Below are positions 35,201 to 50,200 of a DNA stretch of 64,000 bases, in pieces; the first letter of the stretch is position 1; the number at the start of each line of letters is the position of its first letter. Below the pieces are notes generated by a model. The model was not told the origin of the DNA. It ran no database searches and saw nothing but the letters and a program-made list of their open reading frames with translations. Both the position numbers and the translations under genes were made by a program. The stretch covers positions 22,736,519 to 22,800,518 of the forward strand of contig BSYO01000005.1 in NCBI GenBank assembly GCA_033239525.1. The letters are read 5' to 3'. The DNA comes from Nepenthes gracilis (Eukaryota; Streptophyta; Magnoliopsida; Caryophyllales; Nepenthaceae).

Positions 35201-38200
35201 GTTCCTATGTCCATGCTCTCTTCACACAACCACTGCCTGTTGGATTTTGGATCACTATTTTATGAGTATCATAACAAATGAACAAGTCATTTGGAGATCG
35301 CGCAATGTTTACACGTAGAACGCTCAAACGGAGAAATCAAGTAAGGGTTGGTGATAATTCGTATGAAGATCAACTGAGGGTTATTTAAACAACAAAGGAC
35401 ACCGTAAGGTTGCACAATATTTGTATAAAAGTCAACCAAAGGTTAATCAAGGATCTGTCGAGTGGTGCCTAATTGGTGCCTGAAGATAGCATGCGCACTA
35501 TTTGTCCGGAGGAGTAATGCCTGATACTCATCTAAGGGGCACTCATGCACCGTTTATCTAATGAATCCATGCTTGAGGACTTTCGTGTGTCGATATTGCT
35601 ATAAAGTCACACTTAATACGATTTTAAGGTATTCAAAACTATTTTGCAACATAAGGATCGTTATACAAAAAGAGAGACAAGAGAGAAAAAAGAAGAAGTG
35701 ATTCAAAATCCTATTAAAATTCGATTCAAGTTCTGTCTTTTATCAAGGCGTAACATGTTGCTCTAGTTTCTTTTTTAAGGACATATTAGCATTTGATCAC
35801 TCATTTTTTGGTGTATTTTCTCTCTTATAGATTATTAGGTATATTAGGGGTTATATTTAACCAATTATTTACTCGATTATAGTGAAAAAATTTTGGATGA
35901 ATTATTGTTTATAATTAGTCACTTTTTAGTGAATTTATTTAAAATTTATCTCATAATTTTTTCTTTAGTTTAGAAGGATTTTCATATCAAAAATTATTAT
36001 ATAGAGTTTTATTTTGTATACTCAAATATTTGATGGTTGATATTTGACGAGGGGTTTGGATTTATTATTGCATTATTTATACATATTTTGGCTAAATCTC
36101 AAAAAGTTGTACCAGAGATTTGGTTTTTCAGGATTATGAAAGATATCATTTGATAGCGTCGATGTCAAGGAGCATGTCATTTTACGTTGATCAATTTAAT
36201 GGGTAAAATAATTTTATTTTTTGGTAGAAAAGTGAAATGAATATTTTTAACCTAAGAAAGAATGGTAAATGAAAGAACGAGGAGAATAAGTCGAAGAAAA
36301 AGAAGAATGAGGAGTGATTAGATATAAGGGATCTTACTAATAACGGTCAAGTTATATTTTACGGATAATACTATTTAAAAAGTCATTGACTTGTCAGATC
36401 TAACAAAGGCCTAAATGAAGCTTGAGGGCTGTTGCAAATCCAAGTATACGACAATGAGGTTACATATGAAAAAGAAATTCTATAGTCTTTAATTTTCGGA
36501 AGAGGGAAGCTTTGATGCGCACTTAGACTAATTCAATCGAATTTTAACACAGATGCCGACATTTAATGAGAGGATTAAAGATGATGATAAGGTGTTTGTG
36601 TTGCCAGCTTTTTTACTGGTCTCATACGATCATATTATTACGATACTACTATTTAGAAAAGATACTATCATGTTCTCATACCAAATCCAAATAATGATTA
36701 TTAGCAAGATCATTCACAAACAATTAATAAACTCAAGTAACTTTAGGACACAACTTACAAGTTGATATTTCAACCGACCCAAAAAAATATTAATTAATCG
36801 AATCATAGGATCCAAATTTATTACACTCGAAAGTAGCTTCGAATATCAACCATATCATTACGTCAAACCATAAGGAGTCATATGTAATCTAAAAAAATTA
36901 GAGTAAATTACGTCCACAAAAGACTAATATTGGATAAACTAACATCCATTTGTTTAATTACAAATCATAATTCAAATAACATAAACTTTATGAGTTACTG
37001 ATTGGAAACTAAATACATCATCAATTAACCAATATTTCTAATCCTAATCTCTTCGAATATCTATTCCTTCAATTTTACTCATCTAGTAAGTGTTCAAACT
37101 ACTAATTTGAATAGGGTTAACAAAAAATAAAATATGTGTGAGCCAAAAGTTCAACTGTAAGGTATTGGTTTTTAAAATATAGTAATTAGGATAATATAAT
37201 CATGATTAGGCTTAAAAGTATGTGGAAAATTAGCATTGGAAGCAAAATAGTAGTCGGGAGGCCTAGTGCCTAGGTGGCACTCAAGGCACGCCCGGGGCAC
37301 GTTTGGCAGAATAAGGGAGAGCGTTTAGTAGAATGTCCCGCTCGAAACTCGCTCGACGAGCGCTCGAGCGTAGACCTTTGGGTGCTGTGGCGCTCGATTG
37401 GTGCTCGACTGGTGCTTGAGTGCTATTCTATGTATAAAGACGCATGAGGGTTTTTTCGTGTCATTTTCTGCGAGATCTGAGAGAAAGAGAGCGTGAAGGA
37501 GAAGAGAGAAAATGAGGAGATTGAGGCTCTCGAGTTCGATTCCAGTTGAGAGCTAATTAGAGATGTTATAGATCAAGTCGAAACAAGTACACTCATATGC
37601 TTTTCTTCCTCTTTTTTCACTTTTTTGTTCCGTTTTTATGGGTATTTTCATCCTGCTATCCGTCTATATTTTTATTTTATGATACCCAAGATTTCGTGAT
37701 TTGCTACCAAACTTAATCCAATTCTAAGATTTCATATCCGATTTCTAAGATTTGTGTTGTATATTGCTTAACGAAACCCTAACCCGTGCCCTCTTGTATT
37801 TATCCGATTTATTTGAGATTTATGCATGTTTTGGCCTTAGATAATTGAAATACTAATTTTGTAAATGCTTTTACTTTGATTATTTGATATTTATTTACAT
37901 GTAAATTGTATACGATAATTTGTGGGTTTCAAAAATTATGTTGTGAACCGTTTATGAAAGGATTTATCGTCCGGAAGTTCTAAAGTTATGTTTGACTCAT
38001 TGTGGTAAGAATTTTTAATTTTTTTTAAACTTATATTGATTGTACATATAATTTAAATCATGTGAAGATTTAAACTCACAAGAATTATGTAAATTATAAA
38101 AAGTATAAGAAGGAAATTCTATGATATGTTAAGTTTGATGAATTGTTCTCCATGGGTGAGAACAATGTGTTAAGAATGAAGTATGAAATTTTTCTTAAGA

Positions 38201-41200
38201 ACAAGTAATCATAAAACTGGGCAATGAATTATATTTCAGATGATAATATTTCCTAACATACCTTAAGATATTGCTATAGTAGCACGAGAATTACTCCTGG
38301 ACCACGGGGGATATGGTGGTATAAGCTTTATGGCCCCATACCGGGTGAAAGGTATATCGCTCACCACATGGTGTTTGAATTGCATGGATAGTGCCTTCGA
38401 ATGTGTGAAAGTATACATATTCTTTTTCTCATTTGGCCACACCGTTATTTGGTAAGGTATACTAGCCTTGGTCTGCAATGATAAAGATATTTCTATATAT
38501 TTTAGAATCTAAATGAATCAAAAATAAAATATGGAAGAAAAATGAGTTTCGGAATCGCATTTCATCATACTTCATGTTCATGCATCTATATCATACTCAT
38601 ATTTTTCTTCCTTAATTTATTTTGAGTATATTATTTATTATCCTTTATTATACTGTATCTCGCTGAGTATTTGGCTTATTTCTTACTATTTTTTTGCCTT
38701 CAGATAAGCACGAACTTATACTTGATGAGACAAAATTGAGATAATCTATTGTTTAGGCTGTGGACTTGAAGGAAGATGCTTTGGACTTAGATCTTGTGCT
38801 TTTGTATTGTATGGAACACTTTTGTATACATTGAGATGGATATACACTTGTATATTGATGATGGACAGATAGCTTAGTTTTTGTTGCCTACGATAGATGT
38901 ATATGTTTCCGCAAGTGGTTATAGATTGATACAGGTATCTAGTAACATCTCTTATTTTGATATTGTGTCCGAAGACGCAACGTTGGAGCCATAAATATAT
39001 TGTGGTAATGTGGATCCTGTGTTTAAGAAATTTTTAAAAATTTATATATTGTACAGTATTTTGTACAGGTTTATATATAATTTGATGGTCATTGTACAGG
39101 TAGAACCTTACTCGATTCCGGTTAGGATAAATGGGGTCATCATATCAGTAAAGTATATAATTTTATAATTAAACATACAATGTACAAAAAAATATATTGG
39201 AATGACAATGAATTAAATTCATATGAAATGTCATAAATTTCTTGACAAATATGTACAGCTCTTGAAATTTCTTTTTTTGTTATTGTACAAATTATGCAAA
39301 TTTATATTCAATTATGCAAATTCATAGAGATCAAGGACCAGTAAGATTTTAGTGACTAAAGGAGCAGATATTTAAAACCCGAGTTAGTTTTGTTTCACAA
39401 CCAAAGGCCTTACGCTACTATTCAACACTCGTAGGTGAACTTTTATATATATCACTCTATAGACGAGACTGAACGCCGTTTTACCCACGGATGATAGATT
39501 CAAACTTTGATCACCGTTATAATATACTAAGACATACTATAATATACTATCACTAAACTTATTATAATGGTTCGATGCGTAAATAAATAAAAACTCTACA
39601 CAATTTTATATAGTTTTTTTATTTTCTTATTCTGAAGAAAATATTTTTAATTTCTTAGTAAATTATGGAGTTTTTCTTCAATTCCTTATCATATAATACT
39701 TTAAATTTTGTAAAAATTTGACATGCTTAAATTTCAAACATGTAAAGTTAAATTATATGGTTTTTAAACATATATAATTGTTCTTGGTAAATTAGTGCAG
39801 AAAAATCTGCAACTCATCTCCATAAGCAAACAAGTTGGGCAATTTTGAGAAATTTTAGAATATATAAATTGTATATTTAGCAAATTTAAACTTATAGAAC
39901 ATTATGTATGACTTTAAAGTATAAAAGAGTCATTTAACCATAAATTTAACACATATATGCAAGAAAAATTATAGAAAAATAACTTAATAACTCAAAATAT
40001 ATGAATTAAGAACATAATTTTTATAAAAATTGTAAAGAATGATAGTAATGATTTATACACGTGAAGTACCATTATCATAGTTATAAAAATATGTTATGTA
40101 TGAGTATTCAAAATAATAAATACTTAAAGAAATAGAAAAAAATCAACAATAAGAAAAGAAAGGTTCAGAATGTACTTATTTTAATTTTAAATTTTTTAAA
40201 TTTTGATTTAATTAACTTGAATTTGACTTCTCTAACTTCCTCTCTTACTTTCTCTTCTCCTCTCTCAAGGTAGAAACGGACTAAAAATTAACTAAACATG
40301 ATATATATAGTAGACTAGTGCACAGTACACATTAAAAACCCTACCAAACCTAGTGGCAAACGAGCGCTACATCGGGTGCACATTAGGCACCGATAGTTTG
40401 CCTTACCATGCTTTAGCATCCGTTGAGAGTGCATCGAGTGTGACCACATTGAAAAACACACTCAAATTCTGATCAGGTATCAATCAGGTGCGACCTTCCT
40501 ACCCAGTACACATATTGGCGCATGTCAAACGCTGGTCAAACGTTCTTCAACTCAATGTGACCCAATCTAACTTTAATTTGACCCAATTTTTTTTCTTTGA
40601 TTTCAATTTTAATTATTTTAATTTAATTAATTATGATAAAATTTAAATTTTAAAACTCATTCTTTACAAATATGCTTAATCTTGATAAGGTAATCACTTC
40701 TCTATTTATGAATAAGTTTAGGCAGAATAGAAGCAATGAGATTTTGAAAAAAATCAGGTGTCTTAATATCTACCAGTGGTCAAGGGCATAAGAAATCGAG
40801 GAACCGATGCAGCAAGCTAGAGAGGAGCAACAATCGGTCCAAATTTCAGGACATCATATTATTCTATAGTAGTAAGAAGAGCCATATGAAATATGATTAT
40901 TTTAAGAGCAAATAGGAGAATGAGGACGGTAGCAAGCAACAAGAGAGGATGCAATATAATGGAAATGATTAGACTTGTATTGTTACATACGAAAATCTTT
41001 TAGTCATCCACTCAGGAAATACATAGAGCTTTACAAGCCAAAAAACGAATTGGGTGATGGATAGTAATTCCTCACAACATACGATATTAAAGAAGTTTCT
41101 CTTTACCTCCTACATGCCTGGTGACTACATAATATTAAAAATCAGTAAAGATCGCTCGTCAAATGTAGTTCGTATCGATGACATTAGCTTGCCAACAAGT

Positions 41201-44200
41201 AGCAAGACAAAACTTGTATTGAATGACGTACGATATGCCCTAGACATATGGTTGAATATAATTTTAATTAGAAAGTTTGACGAGAAAGGTATTTGTACAA
41301 CGTTCGAAAAAGGCTAATGAAAAGCTCACTAAAGGCACCTTAATTATGGGAAAGGGAAGCAAGTGTTTAGTCTAGTAATTAATAAAGACTTCGGTTGTCA
41401 ATGGTGACGCCAACGAGACCAACGGGCGAATTGGTCAACATAGCGTGAGAAAGCCAAGGAGGAGTACAATGGGAAACAATTCTACCATAGAAAAGAAACC
41501 GAAAAGGAGTGAAAATACTTCATATTCGGTCGAGTGAAAGAGGGTATCATTCAAACTTACGGAGGCCAACACTGAGATCCCTTTGAATGAAAAGTTGCTT
41601 AAAAGTAAGAGATAATGGTTACTTCTAAATGTTAAAGGTCTCTCACAAGGTCATGAAGGAAAACTTGTTGAGTTTTGGATCACTATCTTCAGAGTATCAC
41701 AATAAACAAACATGTCAATTGAAGGATGCATAATATTCACGCGTGAAACGCTCTAGCAGAAAAGTCAAGTATGAGTTGCACAATATTTGTGCGAACGTCA
41801 GCCAATGGTTGATTATAGTTTAATCAAGTGGTGCATGATGGGAATTTGAAGAAAGCATGTGTTTGGTTAGCCTAGAAAAATTACGTTTGAGGGGCGCTCA
41901 TACGTTATTCATCTTGTAAGTTCATGCTTGGGGTACGTCTGAGGAATACTTATGCACCGACATTGATATAAAATCACTCATGATACGAATTTAGGGTATC
42001 CAAAATGATTTTAAAACATAAGAAACACTGCATGAAGAGATTAAAAAAAGAAAAAGAGGTTCGACATACGGTTAAAATTAGATTTAAGCTCCTTTTTTTG
42101 TCAAGGTCTAATATGTTGTTTTAGTTTTTTCTATAACGTATTATCATTTAATTGCTCATTTTTTTCAATGTATTTTCTCTCTTTTGGGTTATTAGGTGTG
42201 TCAAATATTGTATTCAATCAATCATTCATACAATTATTGTAAAGAAATTTTAGAGAATGTTATTTTTTATAATCAGTCACTTTTATAATAAATTTGTTGA
42301 AAATTTATTCAACATTTTTTTTTAATTTGAAAAAGCTTTTTCATATTAAAAATTATTTTACAATGTTAAATTCCTTGTGCTCAAATTTTTGATAATTGAT
42401 ATTTGATCGGAAGATTCGTATTTGTTCTGCTATATTATTTGTGTGTGCTTTGACCAAATCCCAATACTACTACTCCCATAGCTGATGCAGCACATCTTAA
42501 AGCATTAATGGCATGCAACATCTACCAGTCATCTTAAAACCACCACCAACACCATAAGGAGACGGACGAATTGCCATCCCCATCAAACTAACAACAGCTA
42601 TCACACAACCATTACACGAAAACACCGAAACCAAGAGACACATACGGAATCAAATTGCTGTTAGTGGAAGGAGAAGAGATTAGGTTCGTCAAGAAATAAA
42701 CCAACCTAAAAGCTCTTAATTTAGATTCAAAAATAGTTTTATACTCAAACTGCTTGTGCAAATATCATTTTAGATTTGAACCATTGATTAAGTATTGACC
42801 TCCCATATAGTGTCAGGGATTTTAGGAATTAAACAACTTGGTTAATGAGACTTTAATAGCAGAAATCGTCAAACATGAAAAATTAAGCTAGTGGTTGAAG
42901 GCCAAGAATAATTAGTGAACTTCTTAAAAGAGGTAAAGGGAGTAGAAGATCTAGAGTGAGTGGGAGAAGAGAGATGGGATCCTGGCTTCACTAGGCTACT
43001 CACACCATAGATGAAGCCATATTTGGCCTCACCACACTTGAAGGAGCAGACAGCAAGAAGGGAGAGGGAAGTAGAATAATCACAGACGCTATGATGAACG
43101 GAAATTCCGGGAAGGTGACGTGTCTCATTTCAGAAACTCCTAGGGCATAACTTACAGGAAAATGCTTCTCATCTTCTTCCTAAACAAGAGTTTTGCGCTT
43201 CCACCGAACAAGAAATTACGCGTTGCAGAAAACGGCCAATGCCGCCGACCGCCGAACCCCATGCTCCGACTTTCGTCCTTATCATCCTCATCGTCAGCGG
43301 CCTTCCCTCCATTGCCGACTCGTCGTCTATCTCCCGCTCCTTGGCGGTCTTGATCGCGCTCGCATGTTGTGTTTAGTTTAAATTTTATAACAAAAAATCA
43401 AAAAATATATATATATATAATTATAAAATGTATCTTATTTAGCTTCTACAAAATAAAATTATAAAAATTTAAAATTTAATCTATAGGTTTTATATTAAAG
43501 GATTTAAACAAATATGTATATATAGGTAAAAATCTTATTAAGTTTATTAAATTATAAGTTCATATTTATGTTCATTGCTAATAAAATACGAGTACTTTAC
43601 GGCCAATCAGACCCATTGTGTGTGTGTGTATGTGTGTATAAATATATATATATGAAATAAATTTTAGGTATAAATTTTATTATATTTATAAATTTTATTA
43701 CATTAAGATAAAATATATTTTTATTTGTGCTTTATAATTATTATTCTAAATTTTATATCTATGATAAATATTTATCTCATAAAAAATGACTGTGAGTTAT
43801 ATATGGATAGTAAACATAACAAAGCTCTTTCTTATATACTAGTTTTATTTTCATTTCTATGATATATTAATAGTTTGTTTGGATTTATAAAAATCTTATA
43901 GAAATAAAAGTAGCTAGAAAAAAAAAACTAAAAATAAAAAATACATATTTTTTAAGTGTAAAGTAAAATTTCACCCAACAAAAAAATTACTTAAAATTGC
44001 TTTATGTAACTTTTTCCCTTATATTTTTCAAACATTCAATTATATTAAAATACTTTCTTCTAATTTTTAAAGAAGTTATTTTTCTCTAATTAAATTTATA
44101 ATATCCGAATAATAATGAAGTAATTTTATCAATATAGCAATACTCAACCTCTAAATCAAAAGTCTATTTGCTCACCAATGTGTCACGACTAAGATTGCAA

Positions 44201-47200
44201 ATAAGCCGAGCTAAGTGGTATAGTATAAGCCAGGATTATTGATTTCTGTATTATAATGAGATTGAGTTGAATTAAGCCTCATTTTCTAAGGTTGAGCTTT
44301 CTTGATAAAAGGTTTAGGTGTTCAAGCTTCAATTCTAGTTTGGTTGTATATTCATAATTGGCTCGAACTTGAATTTGTGCTCAAAACAGACCAAATTTAA
44401 AAATGAATCAAAGTTTATCTTTTAAATAAATTCATCAACAATCATTTTAAACAAGCTTATATATAAGCATATGAGTAAACCTATTGTTAGGCTGTAAACA
44501 AATCCATCTATGATGCTATGTGTAAATTTATTCACATACCCATAAATAAGCATAACTGAGTTATTCATGGGCGTAAACGAATCAAACTCAGCCAAGTTTA
44601 GATGTGGCTTATTTAACTAACAAGTATCAAAAGAATTTGGCTATTGTGTTTCTTATTTTTTGTGAGCTTTTGTTGATCCAAGTCTCTGAACATTTCACAA
44701 ATGACTTCTTTGCTCCTTAAGATGATGATTAATGTAATGCTTACCTGGGCATTAGCTTCAGAAACTGAACCAGCACCAGAAGAATCGGAGGTTGCCTTCT
44801 TGTACCTCTCAATTGTTGCTTTGACACTGTAGTTCAGTACAAAGTCACAAGCATGACACAGTTTCTGTATTGAGTTGCAAATCAACAAGTTGCCAACTTC
44901 AAACAATGTTAACACTAAAAGCACTGCAGTCTTGCTGTGGTGGGTGCAATTACAACTCCTACGTTCAATTGTGTGAGCATGCATGAAACACTCATTTAGG
45001 ATTAGCCACACCTAAACTTTTTTATCAAACACCTAGCATGCATCTCCAATGTGTCACGATTCCATGAAGGGCCCTCTTATCTATCACCACACATGGCCAA
45101 AAGAAGGCCTGCAAACTGCGAAACACAGTCACATAATGCCCACCAACGAACAGCCTCTTATGAGGTGTTGATTTTTGGATGTTAATTTTACTTGTTTAAA
45201 AGGTTAGTAGTCGTAACTATAATCACATACATGCCCACTAGAACACGGCCTCTTATAACGTGTTAGTTTTATTTGTTTAAAAGGTTAGTAGGGGTAACTA
45301 TAGTCATATAATGCCTACCAGAATATGACCTCTTATGAGGTGTTGGTTTTTGGATGTTAATTTTACTTGTTTAAAAGGTTAGTAATCATAACTATAATTA
45401 CATAATGCCTACCAGAGCACGGCCTCCTATTATGTGCTGGTTTTTGGATGCTAATTTTACTTGTTTAAAAGGTTAGTGGTTGTAACTATGCAAGAAGTGT
45501 AAAAGCAAGAGGCAGTAAGCATAGGCAATCAAACAGTGATCTCAGATAATCAGATGGGTTTTCAAATACTCTATGAAATGGCTTCAAAGAATGATAGAGA
45601 ATGCAACAAGTTCAAGGAAGACGGAAAGAAATAAAAGAGGAAAGCAAATATTTGAATCAGCCGTTGAAGACTTAAACTGGGTTTACTCGTCTGCTGCTTG
45701 CAAACTCATTACCAAACTTCACCATTTTTCACTTATTTTTTGTGTTTTGTATGATTTGCTTTTCACTGATCATTAGAGATCGATCACAACACATCAAACA
45801 CCATTACATATCATCTTATATATCAACAAAAAATAATAGTAAGATTACACTATTATAACATATTCATCAAGAGTTAAATTACTAAAACATCTCCAAATAA
45901 ATGGATAAAGCCGTATGCATCTTACTTTTATACACAATACTGCTAAATTTGCCTTATATTTGGACAAAACTCGAGCAGCAGGTTGCCTTAGTGGCCCTAG
46001 GATTCTCGCACCCAGTATCAAACGAAACAATGCTGTGAACTTGGTGAATGGCTAGTTTCCCAGAAAATGAATCCTTCATTGCGTAGATAAAAGCTTTTGT
46101 ACAAAAAATACACCTAAAAATGGTGAAGTCTGCCATCATGGAAGCTTTAACATGGGTGTGGTGATGCACTATAAAGTTGGTTTTAGGTCAACTACGGCAA
46201 GACACCCTGGTCGAGATGTGTCTTGATACCGGCTGATTGAATATCATTTGATATTGACATCAGTCTTATGGAAGATTGCCATAGATAGATATAAGACACA
46301 ACAAATGGAGAAAAAAATTGAATCAGAAATCGACAATAAAATAATCGCTGATATCTAAACATTAGGTATATTTTACGTCAACTAAAAAAAAAGAATAAAA
46401 ATTACCTCAACCAAAGGTACCATTATTTTGCATCATTTGGCAGAGATACCAAGTATACATGCTACTTTCTGAACGTGAAGACAATAATTCTAAAGCTCCA
46501 CAAAGCCTCTTTAAATAACTTTAATGGTCACTTGGTTCATTTCAATCACATAGAATATGATCAAATTCATAACAATCATTCTCCAAACATAAGCTTAGTC
46601 CTTGATTAAATATCTTCAAAGGAGGCAATATTGGTAAGTTTGAAGTGTACAGACATCGAGCTAACATACTAACAACTGTTTATATGATAGTTTAAACAGT
46701 TAGAATACGGTGGTTTTTATAATATCACGTTGTAAGGCTTTTAATCGAATTAGAAATAAATTTGACTCCTTATAACACCCTTTTTTTCCTTTTATATGCC
46801 AACAAACGGTAAAAGGCCATTCAATCCTTGAAGAGGAGAGGTTGTATTGGGAGAACAACGTAAAAGAGCAAGCCTAACTTTGAACTCAATTATAGATGAT
46901 GAAGGCCTTATCGTCATGGAGAAATTCACACTAATTTTTGTTAAATTTTGTGTCTTTTTTTTCTAAAATCTCGTACCCACTACATATTATTTCTGATGAT
47001 ATTATTATTGATTGGGCTTTAGAGTTTGAACTTGCATTCAACTGGTAGCTAGGGGTATCAAATTTGCATTATGATGTCATGTTTGTAATACGTGGATAGG
47101 ACATAATATATGTCAACATAAACACAAGCTATTAAGTATATTAATAATATGATATAACAATCATAATTAGTTTAATAAATATATTATATTATGTGACACT

Positions 47201-50200
47201 ACGTGACATGTTTAATATAACATTTTTATAAGTTTTTGGCTGAATTTTTACAGGGTGTATTTAGTATTTTATCAAAGGCTTATTAAATGATTATAACTGT
47301 TCTAATATATCTATTAATTGTATCAAATAATGTCATTTTGAATTAGTATATAACATAAAAGTCAAAATGATTATTTTGACTCTAAATGCTAACATATATT
47401 AACTAAGTAATTAGGATTATTTTTTGTGCCAATATAAAAGATAAAAAATCAAAATCATCAAATCATATTCATTGTAAATAGTTATAGTTGACATTATTAT
47501 TAATAAAATAATAAACTAAAAATATTCATAAAAAAGAAAAAAATAATTAAATTTTTTATAATTTTTTATTATTATATTTTCTTAATATTTTTTTACTAAT
47601 TAATATCATAATTTTTTTTCACTGCCACTTAATGACGATCTTATATAATCACACTAATTACAACGGCCAAATCAGCCTCCATTATCAGTTAATCAACTCC
47701 AAAACGACAAAATTAAAAAAAAAAAAAAGTGTGAAAATTTTAGAGACTTCAAATCATAGATAGATAGGTCCTTTGATTTAATTTGACGTGACGTAATATA
47801 GTATGAGATGACATAAGAGCTATTTTGTTAAATTTTAAATGGCATTTTTATTTTAAAAAAATAGTTATTTATAACTTTTATTTAAAATATTTTTACAATA
47901 TCTGTGAACAAATTTTAAATGACAAGTAATTTTTTTGAAAAAATTCAAAATAACTTATCACATTATTAATTATATTTTCCTTTTTTTTTGTAAATGTCTA
48001 TTTTTTTATTTTTTAAAGTAAATATACTTAAAATATATTTCAGTGAAGACGAAGAATCAAAATATAAAAGAAAAAAATAATAATAAAAGAAAGTTCCGCA
48101 AATCTTGATGTGGCTGATACCTTAATTTCGTCGAGCTATTGATTGGCTCCATGTGCCACGCTGTCACGTGTTCTTGTGATAGGATTGGCTGGCCACAGCT
48201 ACGGTTTAGATTAGCTCCACGTGTGAACAACCCGTTTATCAAACGGGTAACAACCATTCACTCAACCCTAACACCCTCCCCGTTGATGGGTTTGACATAA
48301 AAGTGAACCCCACCGCACAATAAAATAACCAGTCTTTTCCGAATTGAAAGCTCTGAAGCCTGTCCTCTTCTTCCTGAAAATAAAATAAAAAAAAAAACAG
48401 AGCCGTCCGGTTCAGCTGCCAAAGCTGTACAGCTCTTCTGCCATGTTGCATGGAACAAGCCAAAGGACCCCCAGAACTCTCCCATTGGTTAGACAGTTTC
48501 CGTACAATTTGTCTGACTTCTACTCTCCTCTCTCCCTCTCTCTGTCTCTGTATCTCTCTCTCTCTCTATCTCTTGTAAAAATGACTTTGCATGAATATAT
48601 CTACACAAGATCTGCATCAAAGGGCAACTTTCACTCTCTTAATTCCCTTTATATAAAAGTATGAGTGAGAGTTGTTATGGTTTACATCAACAAGAGAGAC
48701 ATGGAGGGGTTAGAATCTCATTGGTTGGGAACTCTCTTTCAAATACCGTCTCGTTTGCTGTTTCATTCTCAGCAGTTTGACATCACAAAGCTGTGTAGGG
48801 AAAAGGGATTCTTAACAGAGAGAGATAAGAGTGAGATTCAGCTTCCAACTTAGATTAGAACACAATCCATTGTTCAACTCTTTTGTAAATTCTTTTTCTT
48901 TTCCACCATGAGAATAACTCTTCTTAGGGTTCAGATTTTATGATAATATTATTGTCATAAATATGCAAATAGTCATGTGAAATTGTAGATGTAGAAATTT
49001 GGAGTTTAATTAGTAGTTGTTAATAGATTTTACTTTTAACAGTCACACACGAAAAGCTTTCAACCATTACAACATGGAGATTCCATTTATTAACGACCGA
49101 AATTTCGTGTTCTGTTTATTCAATTGAAATTGATTATTCGTTTCTTTTGTTTTCCTTCCCCTTCTTTTTCTCAGAAGTCTAAGAACTCTAAATTTCTTGA
49201 GTATTCATGTAAAGAACTGCCCCCATAAGAGAACGATTTACAATCTTTCCAATGCTGATATCTTTATCTAACCCTAACTATAAACCCTTATGTTCTAAAC
49301 TGAGGCAAAACCCACAAAAACTCTAATCTGGGTTTTGATTGAAATTATTTCTTTAAAAAAAAAAAAGTTTTTTTTAACTTATTTTGAGGATTGCCCATCC
49401 AGAGTTTTACATTAAGTTGGAAAACCCACTTATATTTCGGCCCTATTTTGGCTAATCTCTTTACTGTTGTAGTCCAGCTATCTCATAGCATCATGATTTC
49501 TTGAAGAGTATTCAGACTGATAAATGTGAAACCCTGACTTTAGTTGTGAATGGTTGAGAAAAAGTGGCATGTACTTACCCAAAAAAAAAGAGAGAAAAAG
49601 AGGCATGATTAAAATTTTTGAAGAGTACCCATTAGGCTTTAGGAGATTGGCTATCGGAATGGAACCCTAGCTGGAGTAGGATGATTGGGTGTTATGGGCC
49701 TCACGGAATTACTTTCCCAAAGTCCTTTTTTTTCTTGATGGACAACTGACAGGATATTAAGGAAGTGTCTAGTGGCGGAAAGGGCATGGGCTAATCAGAT
49801 TGTGACTACTTTTCTGTAATTGGGCTCCCTTATCTTCACAGATCATGACATTTACGCTCTGTGAGAGAGAGAGCGAGAGAGAGAGAATGGAAAGGAAAAA
49901 CTCAACGACAATGGCGGAGATAAGAAGCTCATCTTACAGTTTTGAACATAATGCTTCTATTTCCATCTGTTACACCAGATCTATGTTTCTGCTAAACGAA
50001 GAACTAAAAAGGGTGGTTCATAAAAAGGAAAGCTCATTCAAGGAAAATAAAACAACACAGAAGAAAGAAACATGACTGAATCTTTGTTCAAGCCTTCCAG
50101 GGCTCAATTTTAACTGCAACAATTTTTTCTTAAATGAAACGATTTATTTTTTTTATGCATAAATCCTTCACAAATCTATAGAAGAAACTTCAAATCTGGC

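Larger units (their letters stand above)
35238..42466 (+). mobile_element. Gutted Copia element in the MADS intron, with nested repeats
   Basis: The 5' LTR is 35238-36104 and the 3' LTR is 41666-42466. Both start TGTTG(G/A).TTTTGGATCACTAT and end near AAATC(T/C)CA. A decayed primer-binding site (TTGTACCAGAGA) follows the 5' LTR. The flanks CTGCC/CTACT match at three of five positions, which would fit an old target duplication. Of the coding part only traces remain: a gag-like start near 36170 and a protease region at 41040-41320 ([21 protein letters not shown]) in which the usual catalytic DSGA is DSNS. Reverse transcriptase and RNase H are missing. Strand is opposite to the host gene. Confidence 0.75.
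34207..44744 (-). other. MADS gene intron between exons 3 and 4 (10.5 kb)
   Basis: The largest intron of the gene. About 7.2 kb of it (35238-42466) is a decayed Copia element carrying further repeats. The remainder includes a GC-rich island near 43150-43370 and AT-rich low-complexity DNA at 43380-44160. The splice borders fit: donor CAG|GTAAGC after exon 3 and acceptor TGCAG before TACTATCAA of exon 4. Confidence 0.8.

Noticed and set aside
48239..48853. Small frames in the AG intron
   Set aside because: They overlap the candidate enhancer block on both strands and have no protein features. They reflect its higher GC content.
48100..48900. Claim that LEAFY sites are significantly enriched
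   Set aside because: CCANTG on both strands is expected about 1.6 times per 800 bp; three sites is not significant by itself.
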